A stretch of DNA of 64,000 nucleotides from Prevotella sp. (GCA_017548605.1 JAFYZT010000037.1:52353-116352); one strand, 5' to 3'. Positions 51,398-60,716 are shown, numbered from the stretch's first letter. The notes: generated from the letters alone by a model not told the origin. Numbers and translations are program-made.

Positions 51398-53110
51398 ATG
51401 ATGAACAATTTTTGGAAGAACATATTCAAACGACAAGATGACATAACCCCAGCCAACGGCACCGAGGAACTGTCGGTCGATGTGCCTTCAAGGGAAAAGC
51501 TCATCGACATGGCCATGGGCATGCTCAACACGAAGATGAGCTGGGAGAGCGAGGAGGGTGACCGTGTGGCAAACTTTGACTACCAAAACGGTCATTTTCA
51601 ACTGCGTGTGGAGAAAGAAAATCCATACGTACGATTGCTCTATCCTTTTGTGTTTACCACAGAGATGGACAATCTGCAGCTCGTGCGACATATATGCAAT
51701 GAATGTAACGCCAATGGTGACAACGAAAAGGTGATATATACGGTCAACGGATCGAAAAACGAAATAGATATCCATATCCTGTCAAGTATATTGGTGATGC
51801 CAGCCAATGTGATGCCCGTCGTCAGCAGGGCTCTCGGAAGGATGTTCGGATGGCAGAACGCTTTCGTGAGGAAATTCGAAAAACTGCGTCAGCGCTCCGA
51901 AGGTGACAAGGCACGCGACCCGGAGCGCCTTGAAGGGGAATGGACTCGCGAACTGAGTTTGATGAGAGAGATGGAGATTAGCCACCAACTTATAGGCGAA
52001 CTTCGCTCTACCCCCCCACCGCGCGAGCCGCTCCGTCTGGGTGAGATACTGCGAACGGCGCTTGGCGTGGAGAAACCGTTCCGCCGTCTGTCGCTATGGC
52101 TCGGTCAGCAATATGTGGTGGTGGAGGATGCCGATAGTATCAACAGGTATGACTTGATGCTTAAGGCACGCGAATTACATAAAGGGGAATATCTCACGGC
52201 AGTGGTGGAAATGGCTCCGCTGGAACAGGAGGAACTGCGTGAGGATGTAAGCATCACGCTTAAGGCTGAGGGGGAAGACGACTTGGCGGCCTACTATCGC
52301 ATGTCGTGTCACAAGATGCCTAATGAGACACCGGCCAGCGTGGGCTATATGGAGAAAGGCGTGGAGGCGGTGACCTTTATCGTGGCCTACGACAAGATGG
52401 ACGGCAAACAACGCAACGATGAGTTCCGGTATATGTGGAAAGAGGCCGTTGAAATGCATAAGAAAGGGGAGGATGAACAGATGACACCCGAACAACAGAT
52501 GGTTTGTGAAATCATGGACGAGAATGTGGCGGGGTTCATCTACCGTGGCAAGCGACTGTTCTTGCAAAAACGCTTCGCCGAGGCCATCGTACCTCTCGAA
52601 CAGGCTTTCAAGATGATGCAGGGAAAGTACGATACGTTCAAGGCATCGATGAAAGATGCGTTCTTCGAAGTCATCTACCATATCGGATTCTGCCATTGCG
52701 AAATGCGCCATTACTCACAGGCAGCCTATTACCTTGAGCTGCTCATGCCCTTGCATCGCATCAACTATACCGTCGAATATATAAACTGCCTGTGCAACGC
52801 TGGCGATATGAGGGCTGAAAATGTGGTTGACGAACTGCTTCTGCAGACCGATCCTGACAAATATGACGAGGAGGAAGGAATGCCGCAGCAAATACACTCC
52901 TTCCGTAACTTCCTCCGACGGAGAAAGGTGTACCTGTACATCGAGAAGGGGAAATTCACCGCAGCACGAAGTTGTTTGAGAGAGATGCTTAACGAACCTG
53001 AAAATGCTGACTTTGCCATACAGGAACTGGCGTATATCAAACAACAAGAGTCCAATAATCCGTCAGCCGAGCAAACGGAAACGGATGCTCTGCCCTTTGA
53101 TAAAAAGTAA
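51398..53110 (+). CDS. Conserved protein with C-terminal TPR-like region, unknown function
   Basis: Cytoplasmic-type protein of 570 residues, no signal peptide. The N-terminal 130 residues are mixed alpha/beta (FDYQNGHFQLRVEKENPYVR). The middle has a charged, Arg/Glu-rich section. From about residue 380 there are TPR-like helices (FLQKRFAEAIVPLEQAFKMM, CEMRHYSQAAYYLELL). I do not recognise a family. It follows dnaG closely and may be cotranscribed with it. It ends in a GTAAAAAAG microsatellite directly after the stop codon. Confidence 0.75.
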   Translation: MMNNFWKNIFKRQDDITPANGTEELSVDVPSREKLIDMAMGMLNTKMSWESEEGDRVANFDYQNGHFQLRVEKENPYVRLLYPFVFTTEMDNLQLVRHICNECNANGDNEKVIYTVNGSKNEIDIHILSSILVMPANVMPVVSRALGRMFGWQNAFVRKFEKLRQRSEGDKARDPERLEGEWTRELSLMREMEISHQLIGELRSTPPPREPLRLGEILRTALGVEKPFRRLSLWLGQQYVVVEDADSINRYDLMLKARELHKGEYLTAVVEMAPLEQEELREDVSITLKAEGEDDLAAYYRMSCHKMPNETPASVGYMEKGVEAVTFIVAYDKMDGKQRNDEFRYMWKEAVEMHKKGEDEQMTPEQQMVCEIMDENVAGFIYRGKRLFLQKRFAEAIVPLEQAFKMMQGKYDTFKASMKDAFFEVIYHIGFCHCEMRHYSQAAYYLELLMPLHRINYTVEYINCLCNAGDMRAENVVDELLLQTDPDKYDEEEGMPQQIHSFRNFLRRRKVYLYIEKGKFTAARSCLREMLNEPENADFAIQELAYIKQQESNNPSAEQTETDALPFDKK

Positions 53111-53225
53111 AGAAGTAAAAAGGTAAAAAAGTAAAAATCGTGACTGCATCCAGCGAATCATAATCCCCAAATCTTAACCTCCAAATCTTAATCCCCAAAT
53201 CTTAAACCTTAACCCTTAAACCCTC
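53111..53225 (+). repeat. Purine microsatellite followed by TTAA(A)CC leader repeats
   Basis: After the stop codon come AGTAAAAAGGTAAAAAAGTA-type units (53105-53140), then about four copies of CCCCAAATCTTAA / CCTTAAACC (53160-53222) ending one codon before the next gene. The leader lacks a Shine-Dalgarno sequence. Confidence 0.55.
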
Positions 53226-54650
53226 TTGCTTTACCTCAACTGGATATTATTCCTCATCTATGGTTTGGTGGCCCTCGGAGTAGGACTGACCGTTCTCATG
53301 GAAAACCGACAACCTACAAAGGCGTTGGTGTGGTTGCTCGTGCTCGTATTCCTTCCCGTGGTAGGTATCGTCATCTATTTCTTCTTCGGACAGAACACGC
53401 GCAAGGAACGCATCATCAGCCAACAGAGCCTTGACCAACTGTCGCGACGGTCGATGTTGGGCTATGTGGAACAGAAAGACCTGAATGTGCCAGAAGAGCA
53501 CCGGCCTTTGGTGCGCATGTTGGCACGTGAGGGATGGGCCTTGCCGTTCAAGAACAACACGGTAGAGATATTCACCGACGGATACCAGCTTTTCTCCACC
53601 TTGCTCAGGGATATAGCACAGGCTCAGGACCATATACATATCGATACCTACATCTTCAACGACGATGCATTGGGACAACTGGTGGCTGATGCGCTCATCG
53701 ACCGGGCCAATGCGGGGGTGGAAGTGCGCGTAGTTTACGACAGTGTGGGCTCATGGGGCGTGAAAAGCTCTTTTTTCGAGCGTATGAGGGATGCGGGCAT
53801 CGATGTGCATGCCTTCATGCCGGTGAAATTCCCGGCCTTCACCAGCAAGGTGAACTATCGCAATCACCGCAAGCTATGCGTCATAGATGGAAAAGTGGGA
53901 TTTATCGGGGGGATGAATATCGCCGAGCGCTATGTCAAGGGACGAAATGGAAGGACTTGGCGTGACACGCACCTGCGCATCGTTGGCGGAGCGGTATATG
54001 GCATACAAAGTGCTTTCCTCGTGGACTGGTTTTTCGTTGACCGAACCTTGGTGTCCGACAGGAAGTATTATCCTGAGGTTGACAAGAAACTGTTCAACAA
54101 CTGTCTGGCTCAGGTGGTGACGAGCAACCCCACCAGCGAATGGCCGGAAATCATGAACGCTTATTTGTGCATTCTTCATCAGGCAAAGAAATACGTGTAT
54201 ATGGAAACACCGTATTTCCTGCCAACTGAGACGTTTATTTCTGCTCTAAGAATATGTGCCCTTTCGGGCGTCGACGTGAAGCTGATGATTCCCTCGAAGG
54301 CGGATGCGAAAGTGGTGGAATGGGCCAGCCGTTCATACGTCATGCAGGCGTTGGATGATGGTGTTGACGTGAGGCTGTATCAAGAGGGCTTCAACCATTC
54401 CAAACTGCTCATCGCCGACGATACGCTGTGCTCATGCGGCTCGACGAATATCGATTTCCGTAGTTTTGAAAATAATTTCGAGGGGAACATCTTTTTCTAC
54501 GACCCCGAAGTAACAAAACGTTTGAAACAGGTGTTCCTCGATGATATGGAACATTGCGTGGCCGTGAAGGATTTGCCGAGTTTCACAAATCGCTCGTTCT
54601 TCAAACGTCTGTGGGAATCAATCGTCCGCCTCTTCTCCCCCTTGCTCTGA
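53226..54650 (+). CDS. cls: Cardiolipin synthase (PLD family), TTG start
   Basis: Inner-membrane enzyme of 474 residues that condenses phosphatidylglycerol to cardiolipin. Two N-terminal membrane helices (LNWILFLIYGLVALGVGLTV and LVWLLVLVFLPVVGIVIYFF) precede two PLD domains with intact HKD motifs: NHRKLCVIDGKVGFIGGMN near residue 220 and NHSKLLIADDTLCSCGSTN near residue 395. Translation starts at TTG 53226: an in-frame TAA lies only 7 nt upstream and the next ATG (residue 26) would remove the first membrane helix. The 3' end overlaps the convergent rsmD by 33 bp. Confidence 0.94.
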   Translation: MLYLNWILFLIYGLVALGVGLTVLMENRQPTKALVWLLVLVFLPVVGIVIYFFFGQNTRKERIISQQSLDQLSRRSMLGYVEQKDLNVPEEHRPLVRMLAREGWALPFKNNTVEIFTDGYQLFSTLLRDIAQAQDHIHIDTYIFNDDALGQLVADALIDRANAGVEVRVVYDSVGSWGVKSSFFERMRDAGIDVHAFMPVKFPAFTSKVNYRNHRKLCVIDGKVGFIGGMNIAERYVKGRNGRTWRDTHLRIVGGAVYGIQSAFLVDWFFVDRTLVSDRKYYPEVDKKLFNNCLAQVVTSNPTSEWPEIMNAYLCILHQAKKYVYMETPYFLPTETFISALRICALSGVDVKLMIPSKADAKVVEWASRSYVMQALDDGVDVRLYQEGFNHSKLLIADDTLCSCGSTNIDFRSFENNFEGNIFFYDPEVTKRLKQVFLDDMEHCVAVKDLPSFTNRSFFKRLWESIVRLFSPLL

Positions 54651-55181
54651 CACACAGAATAAACTGAAATTCACGCTACCGTAACTGCGATGGTCCTTGA
54701 ACAGGGGATGGTCGGAGAAATCGTTCCCTTGGCCATGCTCTAACACAAACAGACCACCGGGCTTCAGCAGGTTACGTGATAACACCTGTTCGGGAAGAGT
54801 TTCCAAACGGGGCAGCTGGTAGGGTGGGTCGGCAAAGATGAAGTCGAACTGTTGCTTGCACTGTCGAAGGTAACGGAACACATCGGTTCGTAGCAGATAG
54901 GCATTGTCGGCTCCCAACTTGTTCAGACAACTGCGGATAAAGGTGCAGTGTTCGCGGTCCATCTCCACGGCGGTGACGCTGCGACACCCACGCGAGAGCA
55001 GTTCAAGGGTGATGCTCCCCGTGCCGCTGAACAAGTCCAGGGCATCGGCTCCGTCGAAATCAATGTATCCGCCAAGAACATTGAAGAGGTTCTCCTTGGC
55101 AAAGTCGGTCGTGGGACGGGCCTTGAACGTATGGGGCACGTCAAAACGACGCCCTTTGTATTTACCAGTGATAATCCGCAT
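54618..55181 (-). CDS. rsmD: 16S rRNA (guanine-N2)-methyltransferase RsmD
   Basis: Methylates G966 of 16S rRNA. A 187-residue class I SAM methyltransferase with the N-terminal RIITGKYKGRRFDVP, the SAM loop ALDLFSGTGSITLELLSRG and the catalytic FDFIFADPPYQLP. Length is normal. It ends inside the convergent cls gene and is preceded by DUF3822, the usual Bacteroidota neighbour. Confidence 0.95.
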   Translation of the reverse strand: MRIITGKYKGRRFDVPHTFKARPTTDFAKENLFNVLGGYIDFDGADALDLFSGTGSITLELLSRGCRSVTAVEMDREHCTFIRSCLNKLGADNAYLLRTDVFRYLRQCKQQFDFIFADPPYQLPRLETLPEQVLSRNLLKPGGLFVLEHGQGNDFSDHPLFKDHRSYGSVNFSLFCVSEQGGEEADD

Positions 55182-55206
55182 GAACTAATGTTTATGAGGT
55201 TATTTT

Positions 55207-55233
55207 AACATTCAACACTCAACATTCAACATT
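55207..55233 (-). repeat. Heptad repeat (inverted orientation)
   Basis: AACATTCAACACTCAACATTCAACATT, the complement of the TTGAATG/TTGAGTG heptads at 15186 and 43966. It lies in the 61-nt gap between DUF3822 and rsmD, directly after the DUF3822 stop in that gene's sense. Confidence 0.6.
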
Positions 55234-55242
55234 CCTCACCTC

Positions 55243-56055
55243 TCACCCCTTTACCTGTCTTTCCAGCATCAGGAGCAGGTCATACGGCATGTCGGCGATG
55301 TCGGCAGCCTGTCTTTCGGCGATATCAATAGCAGGCGTGCTCACACTCACATGGCGCAGGTGGCGTTCCAGCCGTTCTTTTAATTCTGCAGGCTGTGGTC
55401 CGACAAGCACCAGATGGTCGGTCTCGGCATCCATGCCCAGCTGTCGCCATACATTGAGCAGGAAATACAAGGCATCGGGTGCCTGTTCCACCGCGAACCT
55501 GTTGAAGAAACGCAGACGGTCGTGTTGGAAACGGAAGATGTCAAGACCATTGTCGTGGAAATATCCATACAAGGGGTTGCGGTGCAGGTGTTGGTCGGTA
55601 GCAAGGAAATGCAACCATACAGACCAGTCACAGGGGTAAATATGAAGATTGGAAAACCGTTTTTCAAGTGTCTTCTGGGTCGCGCTGTCTATGGGAAAAA
55701 CAGCGACGCATGACAGTTGGTCAATCTTGATGGACATCTTCACCTCTTGCTCATGACCTGTGATGGTCTGGTCGTACAAGGTACTAGTCCTGTCGGCTTC
55801 GTATTCGTCTGTAGGAATGAGTACCACCAGACTGTCAACCAATAGCGAGGCTTCGCTACAGTTGGCAGGTAATGCCTCGGGGGTATCGAGGACAGACTGT
55901 ATCTGATGGGCTTGGTCGACACCGGGGTTGAGGGCATACGCCGTGTGATGTATGCGTGGCTCGTCGCCTCCGTCGGTAGAGGCGATGGATAACAGCCGCT
56001 CCGACAGACGGAGACAGCACTTGGGAGATGTCGGTTGTGGTAAAATGGCTTGCAT
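55243..56055 (-). CDS. DUF3822 family protein
   Basis: Protein of 270 residues from ATG 56055; a TTG 21 nt upstream is an alternative. The family is Bacteroidota-specific and probably adopts an actin/ASKHA-like fold by analogy with other DUF3822 proteins. Here SVWLHFLATDQHLHRNPLYG and FLLNVWRQLGMDAETDHLVL are recognisable. Almost always adjacent to rsmD. Biochemical role unknown. Confidence 0.85.
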   Translation of the reverse strand: MQAILPQPTSPKCCLRLSERLLSIASTDGGDEPRIHHTAYALNPGVDQAHQIQSVLDTPEALPANCSEASLLVDSLVVLIPTDEYEADRTSTLYDQTITGHEQEVKMSIKIDQLSCVAVFPIDSATQKTLEKRFSNLHIYPCDWSVWLHFLATDQHLHRNPLYGYFHDNGLDIFRFQHDRLRFFNRFAVEQAPDALYFLLNVWRQLGMDAETDHLVLVGPQPAELKERLERHLRHVSVSTPAIDIAERQAADIADMPYDLLLMLERQVKG

Positions 56056-56082
56056 GATAAAGGGTGCTTGTGGCAAGGGTGT

Positions 56083-56559
56083 TTATTCCCAATTGCCGGC
56101 GTTATGGTTATTCTCTGTCAGCGATCCGATGCACAGACCAGGGTAGGCTCCACGTTCCACCGCCTGCTCGGTAAGCCTGCTCACCTCGTCTTCCGCAAGT
56201 CCTTTCAAGTATTGCGAATATTCGGCACCACATTCCATGAGGGGCTCGTCTTCACCCAACATTGTGGTCTGGATGGCAGCTGCCAGATGGAACGGCTCAC
56301 CGTCGGAATAGGGCACAAAACGAAGGCTGTCGGTGAGGTAATGGGCATTCACCAATTGGTCGAAACTGTTGGCGTAGTGGCCTGAGTCGGCACGATAGTG
56401 CTCGGCTGCGTTACGGATGGTCAGCAGACGCACCTTCACCACCTGTTCACGTTCTTTCCGCTGGTCCTCAAAACGCAGGGGACGAGAAACGCTCAGGTAG
56501 GCTATGACGGCCAGGAGGAGAATGGCGAACGTCAGAAGGTGGTTCGTCTTGATGTGCAT
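56083..56559 (-). CDS. Pilin-like single-pass membrane protein
   Basis: Protein of 158 residues from ATG 56559. An N-terminal hydrophobic helix (LLTFAILLLAVIAYLSVS) is followed by a basic region and a helix ending in RNAAEHYRADSGHYANSFDQLV, the spacing typical of pseudopilin-like proteins (helix, then Tyr/Ser/Leu motif). The remainder is short and acidic with two Cys. It lies 27 nt upstream of DUF3822 on the same strand. The upstream in-frame extension to 56601 is rejected. Function unknown. Confidence 0.75.
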   Translation of the reverse strand: MHIKTNHLLTFAILLLAVIAYLSVSRPLRFEDQRKEREQVVKVRLLTIRNAAEHYRADSGHYANSFDQLVNAHYLTDSLRFVPYSDGEPFHLAAAIQTTMLGEDEPLMECGAEYSQYLKGLAEDEVSRLTEQAVERGAYPGLCIGSLTENNHNAGNWE

Positions 56560-56627
56560 GGTGATTATTTTGGCTACAAAATTAGTAAAAAAACACCACA
56601 TTCATTCATCATCTTGTCTTTAATTCG

Positions 56628-56635
56628 TATATTTG
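56628..56635 (+). promoter_or_regulatory. -7 element upstream of the helicase gene
   Basis: TATATTTG, 40 nt before the start codon; no good -33 at standard spacing. Confidence 0.45.
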
Positions 56636-56675
56636 CATCATCTACCATCTCTCAACATTCGGTAACTCACAACAA

Positions 56676-58100
56676 ATGATCAGCCAAGAACTGGAATCCC
56701 TGCTTCGAAATCACTTCCCCTTCCATCCTACCGATGAGCAGCAACATGCTTTCACCACCTTCGCACAGTTTCTCTGCGAAGAACAGCCTACTGTGCTCAT
56801 CCTCAAGGGGGCGGCGGGAACAGGCAAGACGGAGGTGGCGGCGGCATTCGTCAGGACACTGGTGTCGTTTCAGCAGAAAATCATGCTGCTTGCCCCCACG
56901 GGACGGGCAGCAAAGGTTTTTTCGTTGGCCAGCGGCTATCCTGCATATACTATCCACCGACGTATCTACCGTGGACAACTCGACAGTCCTAGCCGCAGTT
57001 CCTTCCAACTGAACTATGCCAAGATGCGCGATGCCGTGGTGTTCGTCGACGAGGCATCGATGATTAGCAACCGGGGCGATTTCGATGCGTTGTTCGGCAG
57101 TGGCCAGCTACTCGATGACTTGGTGCAGTATGTCTTCGGCGGCGATAATTGCAAACTGGTACTTCTTGGCGACTGGGCGCAGTTGCCACCGGTAGGTGAG
57201 GAACAGTCGCCTGCTCTCTCACGACAGGTGATGGAGGGCTATGGTGTGAAGGTCTTGGAGGTCCGGTTGTCGCAGGTTCTCCGCCAACAGGCGCAGTCGG
57301 GCATTCTCTTCAACGCTACAACGGTGCGCAACATGTTGGAACGCGACGACGACACGCTGCTGCCTAAGGTGCGTTTCCATGGCTTTGCCGACATTGTACG
57401 TGTGCCGGGCGATGAATTGATAGAATCCCTCTATACCAGTTATGCTGAGGTGGGAGCAGACGAGACCATCGTGGTCACGCGCAGCAACAAACGGGCGGGA
57501 ATATACAATAATGGCATTCGTGGCCGTGTGCTCGGACGTGAGGAGGAACTGTCATCGGGCGACATGCTTATGGTAGTGCGCAATAACTATTTCTGGGCGG
57601 AGAAGGAGAAAATCAACCTCGAATTTATTGCTAATGGCGATAGGGCAAGGGTGATGCGCGTGCGCAACCAGCGCGAGTTGTATGGTTTCCATTTCGCAGA
57701 TGTGACGATGCAGATGCCCGACTACGATGATGTGGAACTGACATGTACGGTGCTGCTCGATACCCTGCAGTCGGAAGCTCCGGCACTTACTGCTGAACAA
57801 AATGAGGCATTCTTTCATGTTGTGATGGAGGACTATGCCGACCTGCCCACCAAGACGGAACGTTTGGAGCACATGCGTAAGGACATCTATTACAATGCGC
57901 TGCAAATCAAATATGCCTATGCTGTCACCTGTCATAAGGCGCAGGGCGGTCAGTGGGCGCATGTCTATGTGGACCAAGGCTATATGACCGATGACATGCT
58001 CACGCCCGATTACCTCCATTGGCTCTATACGGCTTTCACCCGCGCCACGGAAAAACTGTTCCTTGTCAACTGGCCCGAAAAACAAATCGAACAGCCGTAA
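56676..58100 (+). CDS. RecD-like superfamily 1 DNA helicase
   Basis: Cytoplasmic ATPase of 474 residues. Walker A is LKGAAGTGKTEVAAAF near residue 47, motif Ia is LLAPTGRAAKVFS, Walker B is AVVFVDEASMIS, motif III is KLVLLGDWAQLPPVG, and the last motifs are AVTCHKAQGGQWAHVYVDQG and LYTAFTRATEKLFLVNW. It is shorter than RecD/RecD2 and lacks an N-terminal accessory domain, as in stand-alone UvrD/RecD-like helicases (often annotated as exodeoxyribonuclease V alpha-like). Single gene. Confidence 0.92.
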   Translation: MISQELESLLRNHFPFHPTDEQQHAFTTFAQFLCEEQPTVLILKGAAGTGKTEVAAAFVRTLVSFQQKIMLLAPTGRAAKVFSLASGYPAYTIHRRIYRGQLDSPSRSSFQLNYAKMRDAVVFVDEASMISNRGDFDALFGSGQLLDDLVQYVFGGDNCKLVLLGDWAQLPPVGEEQSPALSRQVMEGYGVKVLEVRLSQVLRQQAQSGILFNATTVRNMLERDDDTLLPKVRFHGFADIVRVPGDELIESLYTSYAEVGADETIVVTRSNKRAGIYNNGIRGRVLGREEELSSGDMLMVVRNNYFWAEKEKINLEFIANGDRARVMRVRNQRELYGFHFADVTMQMPDYDDVELTCTVLLDTLQSEAPALTAEQNEAFFHVVMEDYADLPTKTERLEHMRKDIYYNALQIKYAYAVTCHKAQGGQWAHVYVDQGYMTDDMLTPDYLHWLYTAFTRATEKLFLVNWPEKQIEQP

Positions 58101-58127
58101 GTTATTCAACTCCGCAAGCTCCAGTTG

Positions 58128-58206
58128 TAAGGAGTTAAAAGAAGATAGAAGAAGTTAGAAGGAGTTAGAGGAAGATGGAAGAAGTTAAAGAAGTTAAGAA
58201 GTTAAA
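58128..58206. repeat. Purine microsatellite (AAGAAGTTA-type)
   Basis: Degenerate units AGAAGTTAGAAGGAGTTAGA and GAAGTTAAAGAAGTTAAG soon after the helicase stop codon. The complementary pattern fills 60600-60716. Confidence 0.7.
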
Positions 58207-58242
58207 GAAGTTAAGCCGTATGTCAGAGTTAGTATTTTCACA

Positions 58243-58380
58243 CTCTCCCTTCATTTGCTGAGAAGTGGTTTCTTTGTTCCCCTCCTTGTAGTTGTGGGGA
58301 TCTTCATTCTCTCCCTTCTTTTGCTGGGAAGTGGTTTCTTTATTCCCCTCCCTTGTAGGGGAGGGGGTAGGGGTGGGGTC
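58243..58380 (+). repeat. Tandem 66-bp repeat ending in hairpin variant
   Basis: Two copies (starting 58243 and 58309) of a unit beginning CTCTCCCTTC and containing GAAGTGGTTTCTTT, separated by 66 bp. The second runs into CCCCTCCC-TTGTA-GGGGAGGG and GGGGTGGGGTCAGTAAC, a variant of the dispersed hairpin repeat. It fills part of the 459-bp spacer; the rest is A/T-rich with a possible TATTTTTG (58496-58503) before the next gene. Confidence 0.65.
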
Positions 58381-58559
58381 AGTAACTTTGGATAATAGAG
58401 AGTGGGGTCTGTATTTTTATCGATAAAATCGCCCGTTTTGTTGAAAAATCAGTAAAAAAAACAAGAAAAACGACCAATTATTCGTTTTTTTTGTTTATTT
58501 TTGCCAAAACTCCTAAACTTAATAACTTATAAACTCATTACTAACAAACTTATAATCTC

Positions 58560-59177
58560 ATGAAAAAAACTATTATGGCATTTGCGGCTGGTTGCATCAT
58601 GTTAGCCAGTTGCGGCGGTACGGGAGGTGGCCTCCTCAGTGGTATTCTCGGTGGCGATGGTTCAACACTTGGCACCGTGGGTGGCGTTTTGAGCAGCGTG
58701 CTCGGTCTTGACAAACTGTCGGCCGCGCAGTTGGCAGGTACCTGGTACTATTCACAGCCAGGATGCGCATTCACCAGTGATAACCTTTTGGCACAAGCAG
58801 GTGGTGAAGTAGCAGCAAGTCAGATTAAGTCAAAACTGGCTTCTGTTTACAGTAGCGTGGGTGTCAGCTCATCGAACACCGCCTTCCAGTTCGACCAAAA
58901 TGGACAGTTTGCAGGCAAACTCATGGGTGTGCCTCTCTCAGGAACCTATACTTATGATCCTTCTTCGGGACAGATTTCCATGAAGGCAACGCTTATCACC
59001 CTTAATGGCTATGTTAAAGGAACCACCAATGGTATAGCATTACTCTTTGAGGGAAGCAAATTGCTGAGCATCATGCAGACGGTGGCTTCTATGAGTGGCA
59101 ACGGCACGCTTTCCGCCATCGGCGAACTGAGCAAGAACTACAACGGTCTTCGTCTCGGCTTCGACATGAGGCATTAA
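58560..59177 (+). CDS. DUF4923-family lipoprotein
   Basis: Protein of 205 residues. The lipobox IMLASC places the lipidated Cys at residue 18. A Gly-rich N-terminus (GGTGGGLLSGILGGDGSTLG) is followed by a compact domain with LAGTWYYSQPGCAFTSDNLL and GTYTYDPSSGQISMKATLI, typical of DUF4923. It is likely attached to the inner face of the outer membrane or exposed at the surface. Function unknown. Single gene with a strong terminator. Confidence 0.85.
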   Translation: MKKTIMAFAAGCIMLASCGGTGGGLLSGILGGDGSTLGTVGGVLSSVLGLDKLSAAQLAGTWYYSQPGCAFTSDNLLAQAGGEVAASQIKSKLASVYSSVGVSSSNTAFQFDQNGQFAGKLMGVPLSGTYTYDPSSGQISMKATLITLNGYVKGTTNGIALLFEGSKLLSIMQTVASMSGNGTLSAIGELSKNYNGLRLGFDMRH

Positions 59178-59204
59178 TTTGACATGACATATTAAACGAT
59201 ATTT

Positions 59205-59247
59205 GAGTAAGCCCCGAAAGTTAGATACTTTCGGGGCTTACTCTTTT
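59205..59247. terminator. Strong bidirectional terminator
   Basis: A perfect 16-bp stem, GAGTAAGCCCCGAAAG / CTTTCGGGGCTTACTC (59205-59220 and 59228-59243), with a 7-nt loop, followed by TTTT. It separates the DUF4923 gene from the convergent LRR gene. Confidence 0.9.
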
Positions 59248-59319
59248 ATATGGTTTTTAGCTAACTAAATCTCCTCCTTTTCCAAACCTTCAACGTTCCA
59301 TGTTCAACGTGTAACGTTT

Positions 59320-60594
59320 TTATTGTTTCACAATCGTCAGGAACTTGTTCCACTGCTTGTTCGAGGTGTAGGCGTTATAGGCGTTGCTCTTCACGTGGAG
59401 CGTACCTTCTTTCTCGGTGCTTTTGGCGAAGGTGCTGCCGCTGATTTTCGGTGGTGTGATGCCCAGAACCGTCACATCGAACAGGTTGGCGCATTTGGCG
59501 AAGGCACTGCCACCGATGTCTTTCACGCTGACGGGGATGGTGATGGCCGATAGCGAGGTACAGCCCTCGAAGGCACTGCTACCGATGGTCTTGATGGATG
59601 AAGGTAGGTTGATACTCTCCAGACTGCTGCAATCCTTGAACATGTCCGACGGCACCTCTTTCATACTGTTTGACAGCCTGACGGTATGCAGGCTGCTACA
59701 GCCTTCGAAGACAGACGAGCCGAAGTCCTTCACGCTGTTGGGTATCTCGATAGTCTCCAGACTGGTACACCCGTGGAAGGCATCATGTTCTATCTTCTTG
59801 ATGCTGTTCGACAGGGTGACACTTGACAGCGACGAGCAGTTCTCGAACAACCCGTCTGACACCACATGGATACTGGCGGGAAAGACGAAAGTGCGCAAGC
59901 TGCTGCAGCCCTTGAAAGCATCACTGCTAATGCTCTTCACACCGATGGGTATCTCGATAGCCTCCAAACTGCTACAGTCCTCAAAGGCACCATGACCGAT
60001 GCTCTTCAGTCCGGTCGGGATACCTACATAGACGAGGTTGCTGCATTCGGCGAAGGCTTCGGTGGGAAGGTTCTCCAACGAGGTGGGCAGGGTGAGCATA
60101 TCGAGCGACTTGCAACCCTTGAACACGCCCGAACCCATCTTCTTCACGCTCGTCGACATCTCGATGGTGCGCAACGACGTACAGTCTTTGAATAGGTTGG
60201 AAGGTAACTCGGTGATGGCATTGGGCAACTCGATGCTGGTGAGTGACGCACACCCCTCGAAAGCTCCGTTACCGATGCTGGTCACCGTACGTGGGATAGA
60301 CAACGATGTCATACCGCTGCAACCTTGGAAGGCTCCAGCGGCGATGCCCTCAACATAGAAAGTGAGACTGTCGTTCTCTACCTTCTCGGGGATGGCGATA
60401 TCCCCATTATAGCCATCGGGATTCTTCACCACGACAGCCGTCTCTTTCTTCACGTTCACCTGATAGGCGATGCCATCGACCACGGTGCGGTCTTTCTTCA
60501 GGAACTTAATATCGATGGCGCTGCTGGGTATGCAAAGCACCAACAGCATTATCGCAGCTGACAGCCGCAGGAAATTCTTATAAAACATAGGCAT
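59320..60594 (-). CDS. Secreted BspA-like leucine-rich repeat protein
   Basis: Protein of 424 residues with signal peptide (FLRLSAAIMLLVLCIPSSAI); start at 60594 or 60588. Residues about 75-395 contain thirteen or so 23-residue LRR_5 (BspA) repeats of the pattern AFxGCSSLxxIxIPxSVKxIGxx, followed by a short C-terminal domain (NAYNAYTSNKQWNKFLTIV) without an evident type IX sorting motif. BspA-like proteins in oral Bacteroidales bind host proteins and other bacteria. It lies 122 bp downstream of alaS. Confidence 0.9.
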   Translation of the reverse strand: MPMFYKNFLRLSAAIMLLVLCIPSSAIDIKFLKKDRTVVDGIAYQVNVKKETAVVVKNPDGYNGDIAIPEKVENDSLTFYVEGIAAGAFQGCSGMTSLSIPRTVTSIGNGAFEGCASLTSIELPNAITELPSNLFKDCTSLRTIEMSTSVKKMGSGVFKGCKSLDMLTLPTSLENLPTEAFAECSNLVYVGIPTGLKSIGHGAFEDCSSLEAIEIPIGVKSISSDAFKGCSSLRTFVFPASIHVVSDGLFENCSSLSSVTLSNSIKKIEHDAFHGCTSLETIEIPNSVKDFGSSVFEGCSSLHTVRLSNSMKEVPSDMFKDCSSLESINLPSSIKTIGSSAFEGCTSLSAITIPVSVKDIGGSAFAKCANLFDVTVLGITPPKISGSTFAKSTEKEGTLHVKSNAYNAYTSNKQWNKFLTIVKQ

Positions 60595-60599
60595 TTGGC

Positions 60600-60716
60600 T
60601 TAACTCCTTTAACTTCTTAACTACTTCTCTTCTTCTAACTTCTCCTAACTTCTTCTAACTTCTTCTAACTTCTCCTAACTTCTTCTAACTTCTTCTAACT
60701 TCTTTTTAACTTCTTC
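60600..60716. repeat. Pyrimidine microsatellite (AACTTCTTCT-type)
   Basis: About ten units of TAACTTCTTC and TAACTTCTCC. In the sense of alaS it follows the stop codon directly as AAGAAGTTAGAAG. No terminator hairpin is apparent between alaS and the LRR gene. Confidence 0.75.
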
